From: Phreatobacter sp.
Lineage (GTDB): Bacteria; Pseudomonadota; Alphaproteobacteria; Rhizobiales; Phreatobacteraceae
DNA length: 64,000 bases
Assembly: GCF_030691135.1 (NCBI RefSeq)
Contig: NZ_JAUYFA010000031.1
Location: forward strand, 23,289 to 87,288
Direction: 5' to 3'
Shown in pieces: positions 46,761-54,428 of this stretch (position 1 is the stretch's first letter; every line of letters begins with the position of its first letter). The notes beneath the pieces are model-generated. The model made no database searches and was not told the origin of the DNA. It worked only from the letters and a program-made list of their open reading frames with translations. Position numbers and translations under genes: made by a program.

Positions 46761-46839
46761 CGACTCGTTTCCTGCAACGCTCGGGGAAAGCCCGGCAGTC
46801 AGACGCGGGGGAAAGCCGGACCAGTGTCGGAAATGCGGG

Positions 46840-46854
46840 TTAAGGTCGCCTTAA
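46840..46854 (-). promoter_or_regulatory. CtrA-type box TTAA-N7-TTAA upstream of first barrel gene
   Basis: TTAAGGTCGCCTTAA at 46840-46854 fits the full CtrA binding pattern. It lies 79 bp upstream of ATG 46760. A GGTTAA-AAA-TTAACC inverted repeat (46855-46869) follows it. Confidence 0.55.
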
Positions 46855-46894
46855 GGTTAAAAATTAACCGTGCCGCGGCCCTGCCCGCCCGACG

Positions 46895-46923
46895 AAAAAC
46901 GGCGCGGGCCAGGCCTGCGCCGT
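46895..46923 (-). terminator. intrinsic terminator of the second barrel gene
   Basis: On the minus strand ACGGCGC pairs with GCGCCGT (with an inner GGC-GCC) and is followed by a TTTTTCG tract. It lies 25 bp after the stop of the second barrel gene. Confidence 0.75.
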
Positions 46924-46947
46924 CTTCGCACGATCGCGAAGGTGGGA

Positions 46948-47835
46948 TCAGTAGCGGGCGACGATCGGCTCGGCCGGAACCGCGCAGGCGCAGTTGAGCG
47001 ACCAGCGCATGCCGATCTTGATCTCGTGGGCGGTCAGGCGGCTGGCCTGGATGGTCTCCCGACCGGGCCGGGCCGCGCCGGTGGCCGGGTCACGCAGCAG
47101 AAGGCCCGGCATGTCGCCGAGCGAGAGGTAGCGGTAGCCCACTTCCAGCGTCAGCCGTTCGTTGACCTTGTAGCCGATGCCGGCCATCAGCGCCCAGGCG
47201 AAGCTGGTGCGCGACACCGAGCTGGCATAGCCGCCGAGCGAGCCGGTCGCACCCGTCACCGTGTTGAAGCCCGTCGAGGTATCGGTGAAGCCGCTCACCG
47301 TCGTATGGGCGAAGCCGAAGCCGGCGCCGAGATAGGGCGTCAGGCAGCCGATCTGGCAGAAGGTGCCGAGATCGACGTAGAAATTGGCGAGACCGACCAT
47401 CGAGCGGCTGTTGCCGTGATAGAGATTGGTCTGCGCGGTCGTGCCGCCGTTCTGGTCGAAATTGACATAGTCGAGGCCGCGCAGCTGGCCGCCGCCGCGG
47501 AACTCCCCGGTCACGTCGAGGCGGAACCAGGAGTTGAACTGGTAACCGACGCCGACGCCGATCGACACGGTTTCCGAATGCGACTTCATGCGCAGGGCAT
47601 AGTCGTTGACGCCGCCGGTGCCGGCACGGACCTGCGTGCCATTCTGCATCACGGCGAAATTGCCGATCGCATGGGCAGCGACGCCGATGTCGCCGCGCAG
47701 ATACCAGCCGCCGCTCTCGGCGGGCTGAACCACGGGAACCGACTGGCGGAAGACCGGCGCTACGTCTGCGGCGGTGGCGGCGGTGGAAATGAGCGCCGCC
47801 GCGGCGGCGAGGACGGCTGTGGAGTGGCGGCGCAT
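46948..47835 (-). CDS. outer membrane beta-barrel protein, second copy
   Basis: A 295-residue paralogue of the neighbouring barrel gene: signal peptide MRRHSTAVLAAAAALISTAATA, then GGWYLRGDIGVAAHA, VGYQFNSWFRLDVTGEF, CLTPYLGAGFGFAHTTV, AWALMAGIGYKVNERLTLEVGYRYLS, and HEIKIGMRWS. It ends VARY, close to the aromatic last residue of outer membrane proteins. Extra Cys are seen in FCQIGC and NCACAV. ATG 47835 follows AGGACA; the frame is open to 47886 without a signal. Downstream is a U-tract hairpin; upstream is a CtrA-type box. Confidence 0.83.
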   Translation of the reverse strand: MRRHSTAVLAAAAALISTAATAADVAPVFRQSVPVVQPAESGGWYLRGDIGVAAHAIGNFAVMQNGTQVRAGTGGVNDYALRMKSHSETVSIGVGVGYQFNSWFRLDVTGEFRGGGQLRGLDYVNFDQNGGTTAQTNLYHGNSRSMVGLANFYVDLGTFCQIGCLTPYLGAGFGFAHTTVSGFTDTSTGFNTVTGATGSLGGYASSVSRTSFAWALMAGIGYKVNERLTLEVGYRYLSLGDMPGLLLRDPATGAARPGRETIQASRLTAHEIKIGMRWSLNCACAVPAEPIVARY

Positions 47836-47910
47836 GGCGATGTCCTGGCGGGGGCCGCGCCCTTCACGGGGTGGCCGGAGGTTCAACGCCGGAAAAATCG
47901 CAGAGATTGT

Positions 47911-47925
47911 TTAAGGGCGGCTTAA
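47911..47925 (-). promoter_or_regulatory. CtrA-type box TTAA-N7-TTAA upstream of second barrel gene
   Basis: TTAAGGGCGGCTTAA lies 75 bp upstream of the ATG at 47835. It differs from the other box by two bases and has the same placement. Confidence 0.55.
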
Positions 47926-47983
47926 CCCTAACGAACATGGTCAATATCGCATGAAGGCACCAGAACCGGCGCCGGCGCGTGAC

Positions 47984-49330
47984 TCAGGCAGCGGCCTTGG
48001 CCACGGCCGCGACGATCTGGTCGACGACAGTCTCGACCAGTTCCCGGTCGTCGCCTTCCGCCATGACGCGGATGACGGGTTCGGTGCCCGAGGGGCGGAT
48101 GACCAGGCGGCCATGAATGCCGAGCTTCAGCTTGGCATCGTCGATGGCGGTGACGACGCTCGTAGCCTCCAGCGGCTTGCCGCCCTTGAACCGCACATTC
48201 TTCAGGATCTGCGGCAGCGGCTCGAAACGATGGCAGACCTCGGAAACGGGCCGGCCCATCTTGAGCACGACGGCCAACACCTGCAGAGCCGCGACGAGGC
48301 CGTCGCCGGTGGTCGAATAGTCCGACAGGATGATGTGGCCGGACTGCTCGCCGCCGACGTTGAAGCCATGCTCGCGCATATGCTCCAGCACATAGCGGTC
48401 GCCGACCGGGGTGCGGGCGAGTTGCAGGCCGAGACCGCCGAGGAATCGCTCCAGCCCGAGATTGGACATCACGGTGGCGACGATCCCGGGCTGGGAGAGG
48501 CGCCCGTCCTCAAGCCAGGACTGCGCGACGACGGCCATCAACTGGTCGCCGTCGACGATATGGCCCTTCTCGTCGACGATCAGCACGCGGTCGGCGTCGC
48601 CGTCGAGGGCGATGCCGATATCGGCGCGCATCTCGCGCACCTTCTCCACCAGCGTCTCCGGATGGGTGGAGCCGCAGGCGTCGTTGATATTGAAGCCGTC
48701 CGGCTTGTCGCCGATCGTCACGACCTCGGCGCCGAGTTCCCAGAGTGCCGCCGGCGCCACCTTGTAACCGGCGCCATTGGCGCAATCGATAACGATGCGC
48801 AGACCCGAGAGGTCGAGGTTGCGCGGCAGGGTCCGCTTGGCGAATTCGATATAGCGCGCCTGGGCGTCGTCGATGCGCTTGGCGCGTCCGAGAAGCCGCG
48901 AGGCGGCGAGTTGGCGCGACAGGTCCTGGTCGAGCAGCGCCTCGATCTCGTGCTCGACCTCGTCGGAGAGCTTGTAGCCGTCGGGCGCGAAGAGCTTGAT
49001 CCCATTGTCGTCGAAGGGATTGTGGGAGGCGGAGATCATCACGCCGAGATCGGCCCGCATCGAGCGTGTCAGCATCGCCACGGCCGGCGTCGGCATCGGG
49101 CCGACCAGCAGCACGTCCATGCCCACGGAGGTGAAGCCGGCGACCAGCGCGTTCTCGATCATGTAGCCCGACAGCCGCGTGTCCTTGCCGATCATCACCC
49201 GGTGGCGATGGCTGCCGCGCTGGAACGCGACACCGGCCGCCTGCCCCACCTTCATCGCGAATTCGGGCGTGACGGGAAAGGCGTTGGCGCGGCCGCGGAT
49301 GCCGTCTGTACCGAAATACTTGCGGGGCAT
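47984..49330 (-). CDS. glmM: phosphoglucosamine mutase
   Basis: A 448-residue phosphohexomutase. Ser102 in [14 protein letters not shown] is the phosphoserine, DGDADR binds magnesium and the C-terminal [15 protein letters not shown] binds phosphate, as in GlmM. It converts glucosamine-6-phosphate to glucosamine-1-phosphate for UDP-GlcNAc, needed for peptidoglycan and LPS. Start [13 protein letters not shown] at 49330 is standard; upstream in-frame codons are not family-like. In many Hyphomicrobiales, as I know them, glmM lies near ftsH; here the two are about 11 kb apart. Confidence 0.95.
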   Translation of the reverse strand: MPRKYFGTDGIRGRANAFPVTPEFAMKVGQAAGVAFQRGSHRHRVMIGKDTRLSGYMIENALVAGFTSVGMDVLLVGPMPTPAVAMLTRSMRADLGVMISASHNPFDDNGIKLFAPDGYKLSDEVEHEIEALLDQDLSRQLAASRLLGRAKRIDDAQARYIEFAKRTLPRNLDLSGLRIVIDCANGAGYKVAPAALWELGAEVVTIGDKPDGFNINDACGSTHPETLVEKVREMRADIGIALDGDADRVLIVDEKGHIVDGDQLMAVVAQSWLEDGRLSQPGIVATVMSNLGLERFLGGLGLQLARTPVGDRYVLEHMREHGFNVGGEQSGHIILSDYSTTGDGLVAALQVLAVVLKMGRPVSEVCHRFEPLPQILKNVRFKGGKPLEATSVVTAIDDAKLKLGIHGRLVIRPSGTEPVIRVMAEGDDRELVETVVDQIVAAVAKAAA

Positions 49331-49511
49331 GGGCGAACTCTCGTGCGGCTTCGGAAGGCCTTGGGCTGCGATTCGCGGAAACGGGCCGACGGACACCTTA
49401 TAGGCGCAGGCGCGGCCGATGTCCCCGAGCGCGGTTCACATATGGTAAGCGACCGTGACAGAGGCCCTGCCCGGCCGTAAGCGCGGCGTCGTCGACAGTC
49501 GCCCGGCGCGG

Positions 49512-49754
49512 TCAGCCCTTGAAATAGGGCTCGACCGGGCCGGTCAGCTTGATGGTCAACGGGTTGCCGAACCGGTCCTTGGCCGCACCGGCGGTGACGC
49601 GGATCCACCCTTCCGAGACGCAGTATTCCTCGACATTGGTCTTCTCTGCACCCTTGAAGCGGATACCGACCTCCCGCGACAGGACGGCCTCGTCATAGAA
49701 TGGGCTGTTGGGATCGGTCGACAGGCGGTCCGGCAGGGTCGGCGCATCGGTCAA
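49512..49754 (-). CDS. DUF3297 small protein
   Basis: An 80-residue protein whose core, VGIRFKGAEKTNVEEYCVSE and GWIRVTAGAAKDRFGNPLTI, is nearly the consensus that I know for DUF3297. It is a glutathione-free, Cys-containing cytoplasmic protein of unknown function. It lies 181 bp from glmM on the same strand but probably has its own promoter. Confidence 0.83.
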   Translation of the reverse strand: MTDAPTLPDRLSTDPNSPFYDEAVLSREVGIRFKGAEKTNVEEYCVSEGWIRVTAGAAKDRFGNPLTIKLTGPVEPYFKG

Positions 49755-50134
49755 GGCTGGGTCCTCGCGGGCTGGCAGGATCTTTCATCCGACATAGACG
49801 CCCTCCCGCGCCCTGCCAAGGCCGCGGATGCCGGGCATCGGGCCGGGGTCGCGGCGAGGAAACGCCGGCAGTGGGACCCATGACACGACATTCTGCTCAT
49901 CCGCGCGCACAGACAGGCTGAGGTCGGCAACTCACATTACGCGCTACGGAAATACAATGCGAAGCCCCGGAGCATCATCGACGAAAGCCTGCTGTGGCAC
50001 GTCAGTATTCGTATGCTGCAACGCAACATGACGATATCATTACGCTTGGTCAGGCCGGCAGGAATAATGCTTTGCAGGCGGACGGGACGTGCTAGCATCT
50101 GGGCAGGGCGGCATGAATTGAGGAGAGTGACATC
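49755..50134. other. 380-bp intergenic region before the first Tat peptide gene
   Basis: It separates the leftward DUF3297 gene from the rightward Tat peptide gene. No gene is seen. The part after 49950 is less GC-rich than the surroundings. Weak hexamers (TTTGCA and TAGCAT around 50070-50098) may belong to the peptide promoter, but spacing and match are poor. Confidence 0.45.
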
Positions 50135-50500
50135 ATGGATCGTCGGTTTTTTCTGTTGAGCCTCGCCGGCGGCGCCTTTGCGGCGACTGTCGTCGGGTCG
50201 GCGGCGGCGGAAGCGGCGCCTGCAGCGACACCCACGCTTGACGGCGTCCGCGGCGCGCTCGGCGCCGGCGAGACGCTGGAGATGCAGGGCGGTGGACGTG
50301 GCGGTGGTCGCGGCGGCGGTGGTCGCGGCGGCGGGTTCCGTGGCGGCGGTGGCGGGTTCCGCGGCGGGTTCCGCGGCGGCGGGTTCAGGCCCGGACGTGG
50401 CTATCGCCGCGGCTGGGGCGGTCCGGGCTGGGGCGGTCCGCCGCGCCGGTGCTTCGTCAACCGTTGGGGTGAGTGGGTCTGCCGGCGTCCGGCCTGGTAA
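50135..50500 (+). CDS. exported Gly/Arg-rich protein with Tat-like signal and CFVNRWGEWVCR tail (copy A)
   Basis: A 121-residue protein. Its N-terminus MDRRFFLLSLAGGAFAATVV carries a twin-Arg pair and a hydrophobic core, ending in an AEAAP cleavage-like region. Residues about 52-88 are GGGRGGG-type repeats, followed by GYRRGWGGPGWGG and a tail RRCFVNRWGEWVCRRPAW with two Cys. A shorter paralogue lies 1.2 kb downstream. RBS AGGAG at 50121 supports ATG 50135, and a U-tract hairpin follows. I recall Bradyrhizobium proteins of this shape annotated as protamine-like. Function unknown. Confidence 0.75.
   Translation: MDRRFFLLSLAGGAFAATVVGSAAAEAAPAATPTLDGVRGALGAGETLEMQGGGRGGGRGGGGRGGGFRGGGGGFRGGFRGGGFRPGRGYRRGWGGPGWGGPPRRCFVNRWGEWVCRRPAW
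50288..50400. repeat. low-complexity GGCGGC/GGGTTCCG repeats within copy A
   Basis: Imperfect tandem repeats of GGCGGCGGGTTCCG-like units encode the RGG-type stretch. They are prone to length change by slippage. Confidence 0.7.
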
Positions 50501-50796
50501 CGGCTCTTCCCGCATCACCAAAGACATCAGGAAGCCCGGCCTCGCGCCGGGCTTTCTTCATGGCGCCCACAGGCCGTCGAGACCCTGCAGGACTAGCGTG
50601 CAGCCGTAGGTATGGCCCGCGCCGCACCCGCACCGGACGACGACTGGGCCCAGAGTGATCATTGCCAGCACCATGAGATAGCCGGCCGCGAAATCGGCGA
50701 TGCGCGCCAGGGCGGGATGATCCTCCGCATGGAGGCGGGAGCGCCGTCATCGCCCCCGAAAACCGTGGGCGCGTCCGCCCGACCGCCCTCGGACGT
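50501..50796. other. 296-bp gap between copy A and the PAP2 gene
   Basis: Apart from the terminator at 50531-50558 nothing is recognised. The gene on the right is read leftward, so no promoter of the phosphatase is expected here. Confidence 0.45.
50531..50558 (+). terminator. intrinsic terminator of copy A
   Basis: AAGCCCGGC pairs with GCCGGGCTT across the 5-base loop ctcgc, followed by TTCTTC. It lies about 30 bp after the stop of copy A. Confidence 0.65.
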
Positions 50797-51525
50797 TCAC
50801 GCCCTGTCGTTCGCCCTCTCCATCTGTCCGCGCCGCTGCAGCCACAGCGCCACCAGCCAGCAGAACAGGGCCCAGGCCGCCCCGAGGCACCAGCCGGCGA
50901 GGACATCAGTGGGCCAGTGGGCGCCGAGATAGACCCGGCTGATGCCGATCATCACCGTCATCACCACCGCCACGGCGAGGAAATAGGCGTGGATGCGGCG
51001 CGGCGCGTCGAGGCGCGTCAGCAGCACCCCGAGCGTCAGATAGGTCACGGCGGAGACCATGGCATGGCCGCTGGGGAAGCTGGCGGTCAGCTCCAGCGGC
51101 GCATTGGGGATGAGGTCGGGACGCGGCCGGTCGAAGAGCATCTTCAACCCGTGGCTGAGCAGGGTGCCCCCCGTCACGGCCAGTACGACGAACAGCGCCG
51201 CCGCCCGCTTGCCGACGAGCACGAGATAGACCGCCGTCACCGTGACGACGAGCGTGAGGACCGCGAGGCCGCCGAGCGCGGTGATGTCGCGCATGATCCC
51301 CGGCAGCCATCCCGGCCCCGGTCCCTGGGCGAGATTGGCGGGATCGCGAAACAGCAGCAGCAACGCCCGGTCGAAGGCCTCGCTCTCGCCCTCGGCCACG
51401 ACATCGGCAAGCCGCAGGAAGGCGAGGATCCCGCCGGCGATCACCACCAGCGCGACGACGAGGCCGATCTCCTCGCGCAGCAGGCGGAAGAAGCGCGGGC
51501 CGAACCGGGAGGCGAGTTTCATCAT
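50797..51525 (-). CDS. PAP2-family membrane phosphatase
   Basis: A 242-residue integral membrane protein with about six helices and the three PAP2 motifs: KMLFDRPRPDL, PSGHAMVS and SRVYLGAHWPTDVLAG (the catalytic His and Asp). Family members dephosphorylate lipid or undecaprenyl pyrophosphate, or remove phosphate from lipid A. It sits between the two Tat peptide genes, facing the opposite way. Exact substrate unknown. Confidence 0.9.
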   Translation of the reverse strand: MMKLASRFGPRFFRLLREEIGLVVALVVIAGGILAFLRLADVVAEGESEAFDRALLLLFRDPANLAQGPGPGWLPGIMRDITALGGLAVLTLVVTVTAVYLVLVGKRAAALFVVLAVTGGTLLSHGLKMLFDRPRPDLIPNAPLELTASFPSGHAMVSAVTYLTLGVLLTRLDAPRRIHAYFLAVAVVMTVMIGISRVYLGAHWPTDVLAGWCLGAAWALFCWLVALWLQRRGQMERANDRA

Positions 51526-51659
51526 CGCCGTGACGTGGCGGCGGCGCGGCGCAGCGTCAAGGTCGGCCCTTTTGACAAATCGGCGGACGCCGCGGGAACC
51601 AGAGGCCCTCCGGGGTGTTGGACTGCAGTGTGGGGCTGCTCATGCGAAGAGGAAGCGAC

Positions 51660-51950
51660 ATGGAACGCAGGACTTTCCTGACGGCACTCGCCGGCGGCCT
51701 GGCCGTCACCGCCACGACAGGAATCGGCCTCGCCGAAGCCGCGCCGACCAGTCCGGCTGCCGTATCGGACATCGCGGCTGTCAGGTCGGCGCTGCAGCCG
51801 GCCGCACCGCTCCCCGATTCGCCCGAGGAGATGCAGCGTCGCCGCCAGCGCAGGCGCGGCCGATGGGCTCCCCGCCGGCGCTGGATGCGCGGTCGTCGCC
51901 GCCGCTGCTTTATCAACCGTCGCGGCTTGCGCGTGTGCCGCTGGTCCTAG
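51660..51950 (+). CDS. exported Arg-rich protein with Tat-like signal and CFINRRGLRVCR tail (copy B)
   Basis: A 96-residue paralogue of copy A: signal MERRTFLTALAGGLAVTATT with a twin-Arg pair, then a short acidic stretch and a very basic RRRQRRRGRWAPRRRWMRGR run before the C-terminal RCFINRRGLRVCRWS. Lacks the Gly repeats. The start at 51660 is preceded by AGAGGAAG; an upstream frame to 51615 is not signal-like. A strong intrinsic terminator follows. The shared tail, C-F-[VI]-N-R-x-G-x-x-V-C-R, with W near the end, suggests a functional disulfide-bonded tip. Function unknown. Confidence 0.72.
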   Translation: MERRTFLTALAGGLAVTATTGIGLAEAAPTSPAAVSDIAAVRSALQPAAPLPDSPEEMQRRRQRRRGRWAPRRRWMRGRRRRCFINRRGLRVCRWS

Positions 51951-51976
51951 TCCAGCCACCTGTGTGAGTTGACGGA

Positions 51977-52010
51977 GAACGGACCGGCTGCCCCCTCGGC
52001 CGGTCCGTTT
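51977..52010 (+). terminator. intrinsic terminator of copy B
   Basis: ACGGACCGGC pairs with GCCGGTCCGT (10 bp, perfect) and is followed by TTTT. It is one of the best terminators in the window. Confidence 0.85.
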
Positions 52011-52089
52011 TTCATTTTCACACCCATGCTGTCCTACGGGGTTTAACGAAGGTTCAAAGAAGTCCGCGCCATGATGGCTCGCACGGCGG

Positions 52090-53304
52090 ATGAACCTCGC
52101 ACGTTCACCCGTGGCCGCCCAAGGATCGCAAGTGCACGAGTTTCTCAGCCCCCGAACCATTGCCTTGGCGGTCGTCCTGATCGCCTTGACGACGGGTGCG
52201 CTGCTGCTCGTCTCGGCGCGCCAGAACAGCGACCAGAAGAGCCTGGCGACGTGGGGCGTCGCCAACATCCTCGGCGGCATCGGCGTATGCATCGTGGCCC
52301 TGCGCGGCTTCGTGCCGGATATCTTCTCCATCGTCATCGGCAATGCCCTGATCATCCTGTCCTACAGCCTCAACGCGAAGGGCACGCTGGACTTCTGCCA
52401 CCGCAAGGTCGGCTGGGCCTGGGTCGCGGCACCCGCGGGCCTGTGGCTGGCGCTCAGCTTCTGGCCCGCCTTCATCTCCAGCGTCGAGTGGCGGCTGATC
52501 GTCGGCTCGGCGTTCGTCACCGCCGCCTCCTTCACTGCGGCCTTCGCGCTGTGGACGCTGAAGGACGAGCATCTCGTCACCCGCAAGCCCGCCGCCTTCT
52601 GGCTCTTCTGCCACGGCTGCATCTTCGTCATCCGGATGATACCGCCCTTGCTCTCGACGGTGCCGGCGTCGAGCGAGATCACCGCCTCGCCGCTGGTGAC
52701 GCTGATCATGGTGGAATCCCTCGTCCACATCACGCTGATCTCCTTCCTGCAGCTCTCGCTGATCAAGGACCGCGCCGAGGAACGCTACCGCCGCGTCGCC
52801 GAGACTGACGTTCTCACCGGCCAGCCGAACCGCCGGGCCTTCATGGAAAGGGCCGACAAGCTGGTGCGCGAGAGCGACCACTGGCCGGCCTGCATGCTGG
52901 TCATCGACGTCGACCGCTTCAAGTCCATCAACGACTCGGTCGGCCATGCCGGCGGCGACGCGGTGCTGGTCAAGGTCGCCGAGACCATCCGCGCCCATCT
53001 GCGCCCCACCGACACGTTCGGCCGCATCGGCGGCGAGGAATTCGCCGCCCTCCTCCCCAACACGACGCTGCAGTCCGCCGCCGTCCTCGCCGAGGGCCTG
53101 CGCGCCCGCATCGCCGGCCTCGCCATCCACGCCGCGGGCGAGACGGTCCACGTCTCCATCAGCATCGGCGTCTCGGCCGTCGCCGGCGGCAAGCCCGACC
53201 TCGACCACCTCATCGACCGCGCCGACGCCTGCCTCTACGAGGCCAAGCGCACCGGCCGCAACCGGGTGGTGGCGCGCGAAGATGGCATGCGTCTGGCCGG
53301 GTGA
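52090..53304 (+). CDS. membrane-anchored diguanylate cyclase (GGDEF)
   Basis: A 404-residue protein. Six hydrophobic helices occupy roughly residues 20-235, then a short linker and a GGDEF domain with RIGGEEFAALL. The active site is GGEEF, so c-di-GMP synthesis is expected. RPTD lies five residues before GGEEF, matching the RxxD inhibitory site. ATG 52090 is preferred; GTG at 52132 is another possible start. TTAA-N7-TCAA at 52043-52057 is only a partial CtrA-like site. Confidence 0.9.
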   Translation: MNLARSPVAAQGSQVHEFLSPRTIALAVVLIALTTGALLLVSARQNSDQKSLATWGVANILGGIGVCIVALRGFVPDIFSIVIGNALIILSYSLNAKGTLDFCHRKVGWAWVAAPAGLWLALSFWPAFISSVEWRLIVGSAFVTAASFTAAFALWTLKDEHLVTRKPAAFWLFCHGCIFVIRMIPPLLSTVPASSEITASPLVTLIMVESLVHITLISFLQLSLIKDRAEERYRRVAETDVLTGQPNRRAFMERADKLVRESDHWPACMLVIDVDRFKSINDSVGHAGGDAVLVKVAETIRAHLRPTDTFGRIGGEEFAALLPNTTLQSAAVLAEGLRARIAGLAIHAAGETVHVSISIGVSAVAGGKPDLDHLIDRADACLYEAKRTGRNRVVAREDGMRLAG

Positions 53305-53386
53305 GGCCGCGGGGCTTGACCCCGCCCCTGCGATCGCGGCGAACTCGGTGCGAGCCCCGGCCACCTGGCACGCCTGCGGAGTTGCG

Positions 53387-53914
53387 ATGCGCCCGACGAT
53401 CCTCGCCCTCGCCTGCCTCTGCCTGATCGCCGGCCCTGTCGACGCGCTGGCCCAAGCCAAGGGCAAGACCGGCGCCGAGACGCCGCCCGGCGCGAATGAG
53501 CAGCCGGCCGACGGGCAGCCCGCCGACATCACCGGCACCTGGACAGGCACCTATACCTGCCTGCAGGGGCGCACCGGCCTGACGCTGACCATCGACGAGG
53601 CGGGCCCCGAGCGCGTCCGGGCGACGTTCCATTTCTACGCCGACCCGAGCAATCCCTCGATCCCCTCCGGCTGCTTCAGCCAGAACGGCCGCTATGACCC
53701 TGCGACCCGCCGCCTGACGCTGGCCGCTGGCCGCTGGATCGTCCGCCCGCGCGACTATGAGACCGTGGGGCTGACCGGCACGCTGGACCGCGCGGGGGCT
53801 GTCCTCTCCGGCCGGGTGACGCAGGCCGAGGGCTGCACCACCTTCCGGCTGGAGCGCCGGGCGCATCCCGAGACGGCACCGGTGGGCTGCGGGGTGAGCG
53901 CGGGGTTGAGGTGA
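53387..53914 (+). CDS. hypothetical secreted protein
   Basis: A 175-residue protein with signal peptide MRPTILALACLCLIAGPVDA (cleavage near ALAQ-AK), a Gly/Pro linker, then a periplasmic domain with ADITGTWTGTYTCLQGRTGL and strands typical of small lipocalin- or YceI-like barrels, and a few Cys (near 59, 90, 155, 169). No family can be assigned with confidence. ATG 53387 has GGAG at 53378-53381. The frame upstream belongs to a shadow of the cyclase gene. Confidence 0.68.
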   Translation: MRPTILALACLCLIAGPVDALAQAKGKTGAETPPGANEQPADGQPADITGTWTGTYTCLQGRTGLTLTIDEAGPERVRATFHFYADPSNPSIPSGCFSQNGRYDPATRRLTLAAGRWIVRPRDYETVGLTGTLDRAGAVLSGRVTQAEGCTTFRLERRAHPETAPVGCGVSAGLR

Positions 53915-53976
53915 ACCGCGCCCGCGCCGTATTCTTCGGCCTCGCCTGAGCCCCCTCACCCTTCCCGCGACACCCT

Positions 53977-54162
53977 TCACTCCAGCGGATAGGCAGGGTC
54001 GGTATAGCCCAGCATCGAGGCATGCCCGGCGAGCACCGACCGGTCAACCAGTGCCTCATCGCCCCATGTGGAGGCATAGGCAGGCGCATCGAGATCGTCC
54101 TCGTGAAGCGCTAACCGTTTCCAGGCCAGGCGGAGCTGGAATTGCCCGGGGTTAAGGCTCAT
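53977..54162 (-). pseudogene. aldo/keto reductase remnant (3' end)
   Basis: The 61-codon frame reads like the C-terminus of the intact aldo/keto reductase at 56261. Both share DEALVDR, a PAGH/LAGH segment and GYTDPAYPLE, and the frame also keeps PGQF and EDxLxAPxY from further upstream, with about 20 codons missing between. The intact gene ends in YPLEGRVARAG whereas this stops at YPLE. It is a truncated paralogue with an internal deletion, not a functional enzyme. Confidence 0.75.
53980..54061. repeat. imperfect direct repeat, left copy (82 bp)
   Basis: Positions 53980-54061 match 56285-56366 with about nine mismatches and no gap by my eye count. It is the duplicated 3' end of the aldo/keto reductase. 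Confidence 0.75.
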
Positions 54163-54179
54163 GCCGGCGGGGTGCCGGA

Positions 54180-54420
54180 GGGCCGTTCATAAGCGATATC
54201 AGATACTGACCTCCCACAATTCCGTTTGGCCTTGCAACTAGGTAAATCAAATAGGCGAACTTCGTAAAAATACGAAAAAAAACAATAAAGACGCAATTGC
54301 ATATTATAAATTCCTCCACCATTGCAAGTATAATAAAATTTTTCTATGCAACGTTCGGTCAAACTATCAGTCGATAGCGCTGCACGACAGCAAATTTACG
54401 GTTATCAGCCAAAAGAGGGG
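54180..54420. other. AT-rich leader upstream of the chemoreceptor gene
   Basis: About 240 bp with long A/T runs (for example ATATTATAAATTCC and AAAATTTTTCTATG) in a GC-rich chromosome. This marks either foreign DNA or a strongly regulated promoter. No sigma-28 flagellar-type site is clear. Confidence 0.6.
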
Positions 54421-54428
54421 ACGTGGAA

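Larger units (their letters stand above)
53915..54428. other. 514-bp gap with an aldo/keto reductase remnant and an AT-rich leader
   Basis: The left part (53977-54162) is the decayed 3' end of an aldo/keto reductase gene. The right part, about 54180-54420, is markedly AT-rich relative to the window and leads into the chemoreceptor gene. No complete gene is seen on either strand. Confidence 0.7.

Noticed and set aside
52043..52057. CtrA box upstream of the diguanylate cyclase gene
   Set aside because: TTAA-N7-TCAA has only one perfect half; kept out as too weak.
54360..54420. Sigma-28 flagellar-type promoter for the chemoreceptor
   Set aside because: TCAA and CGAT appear but with 8-9 bp between them, which does not fit.
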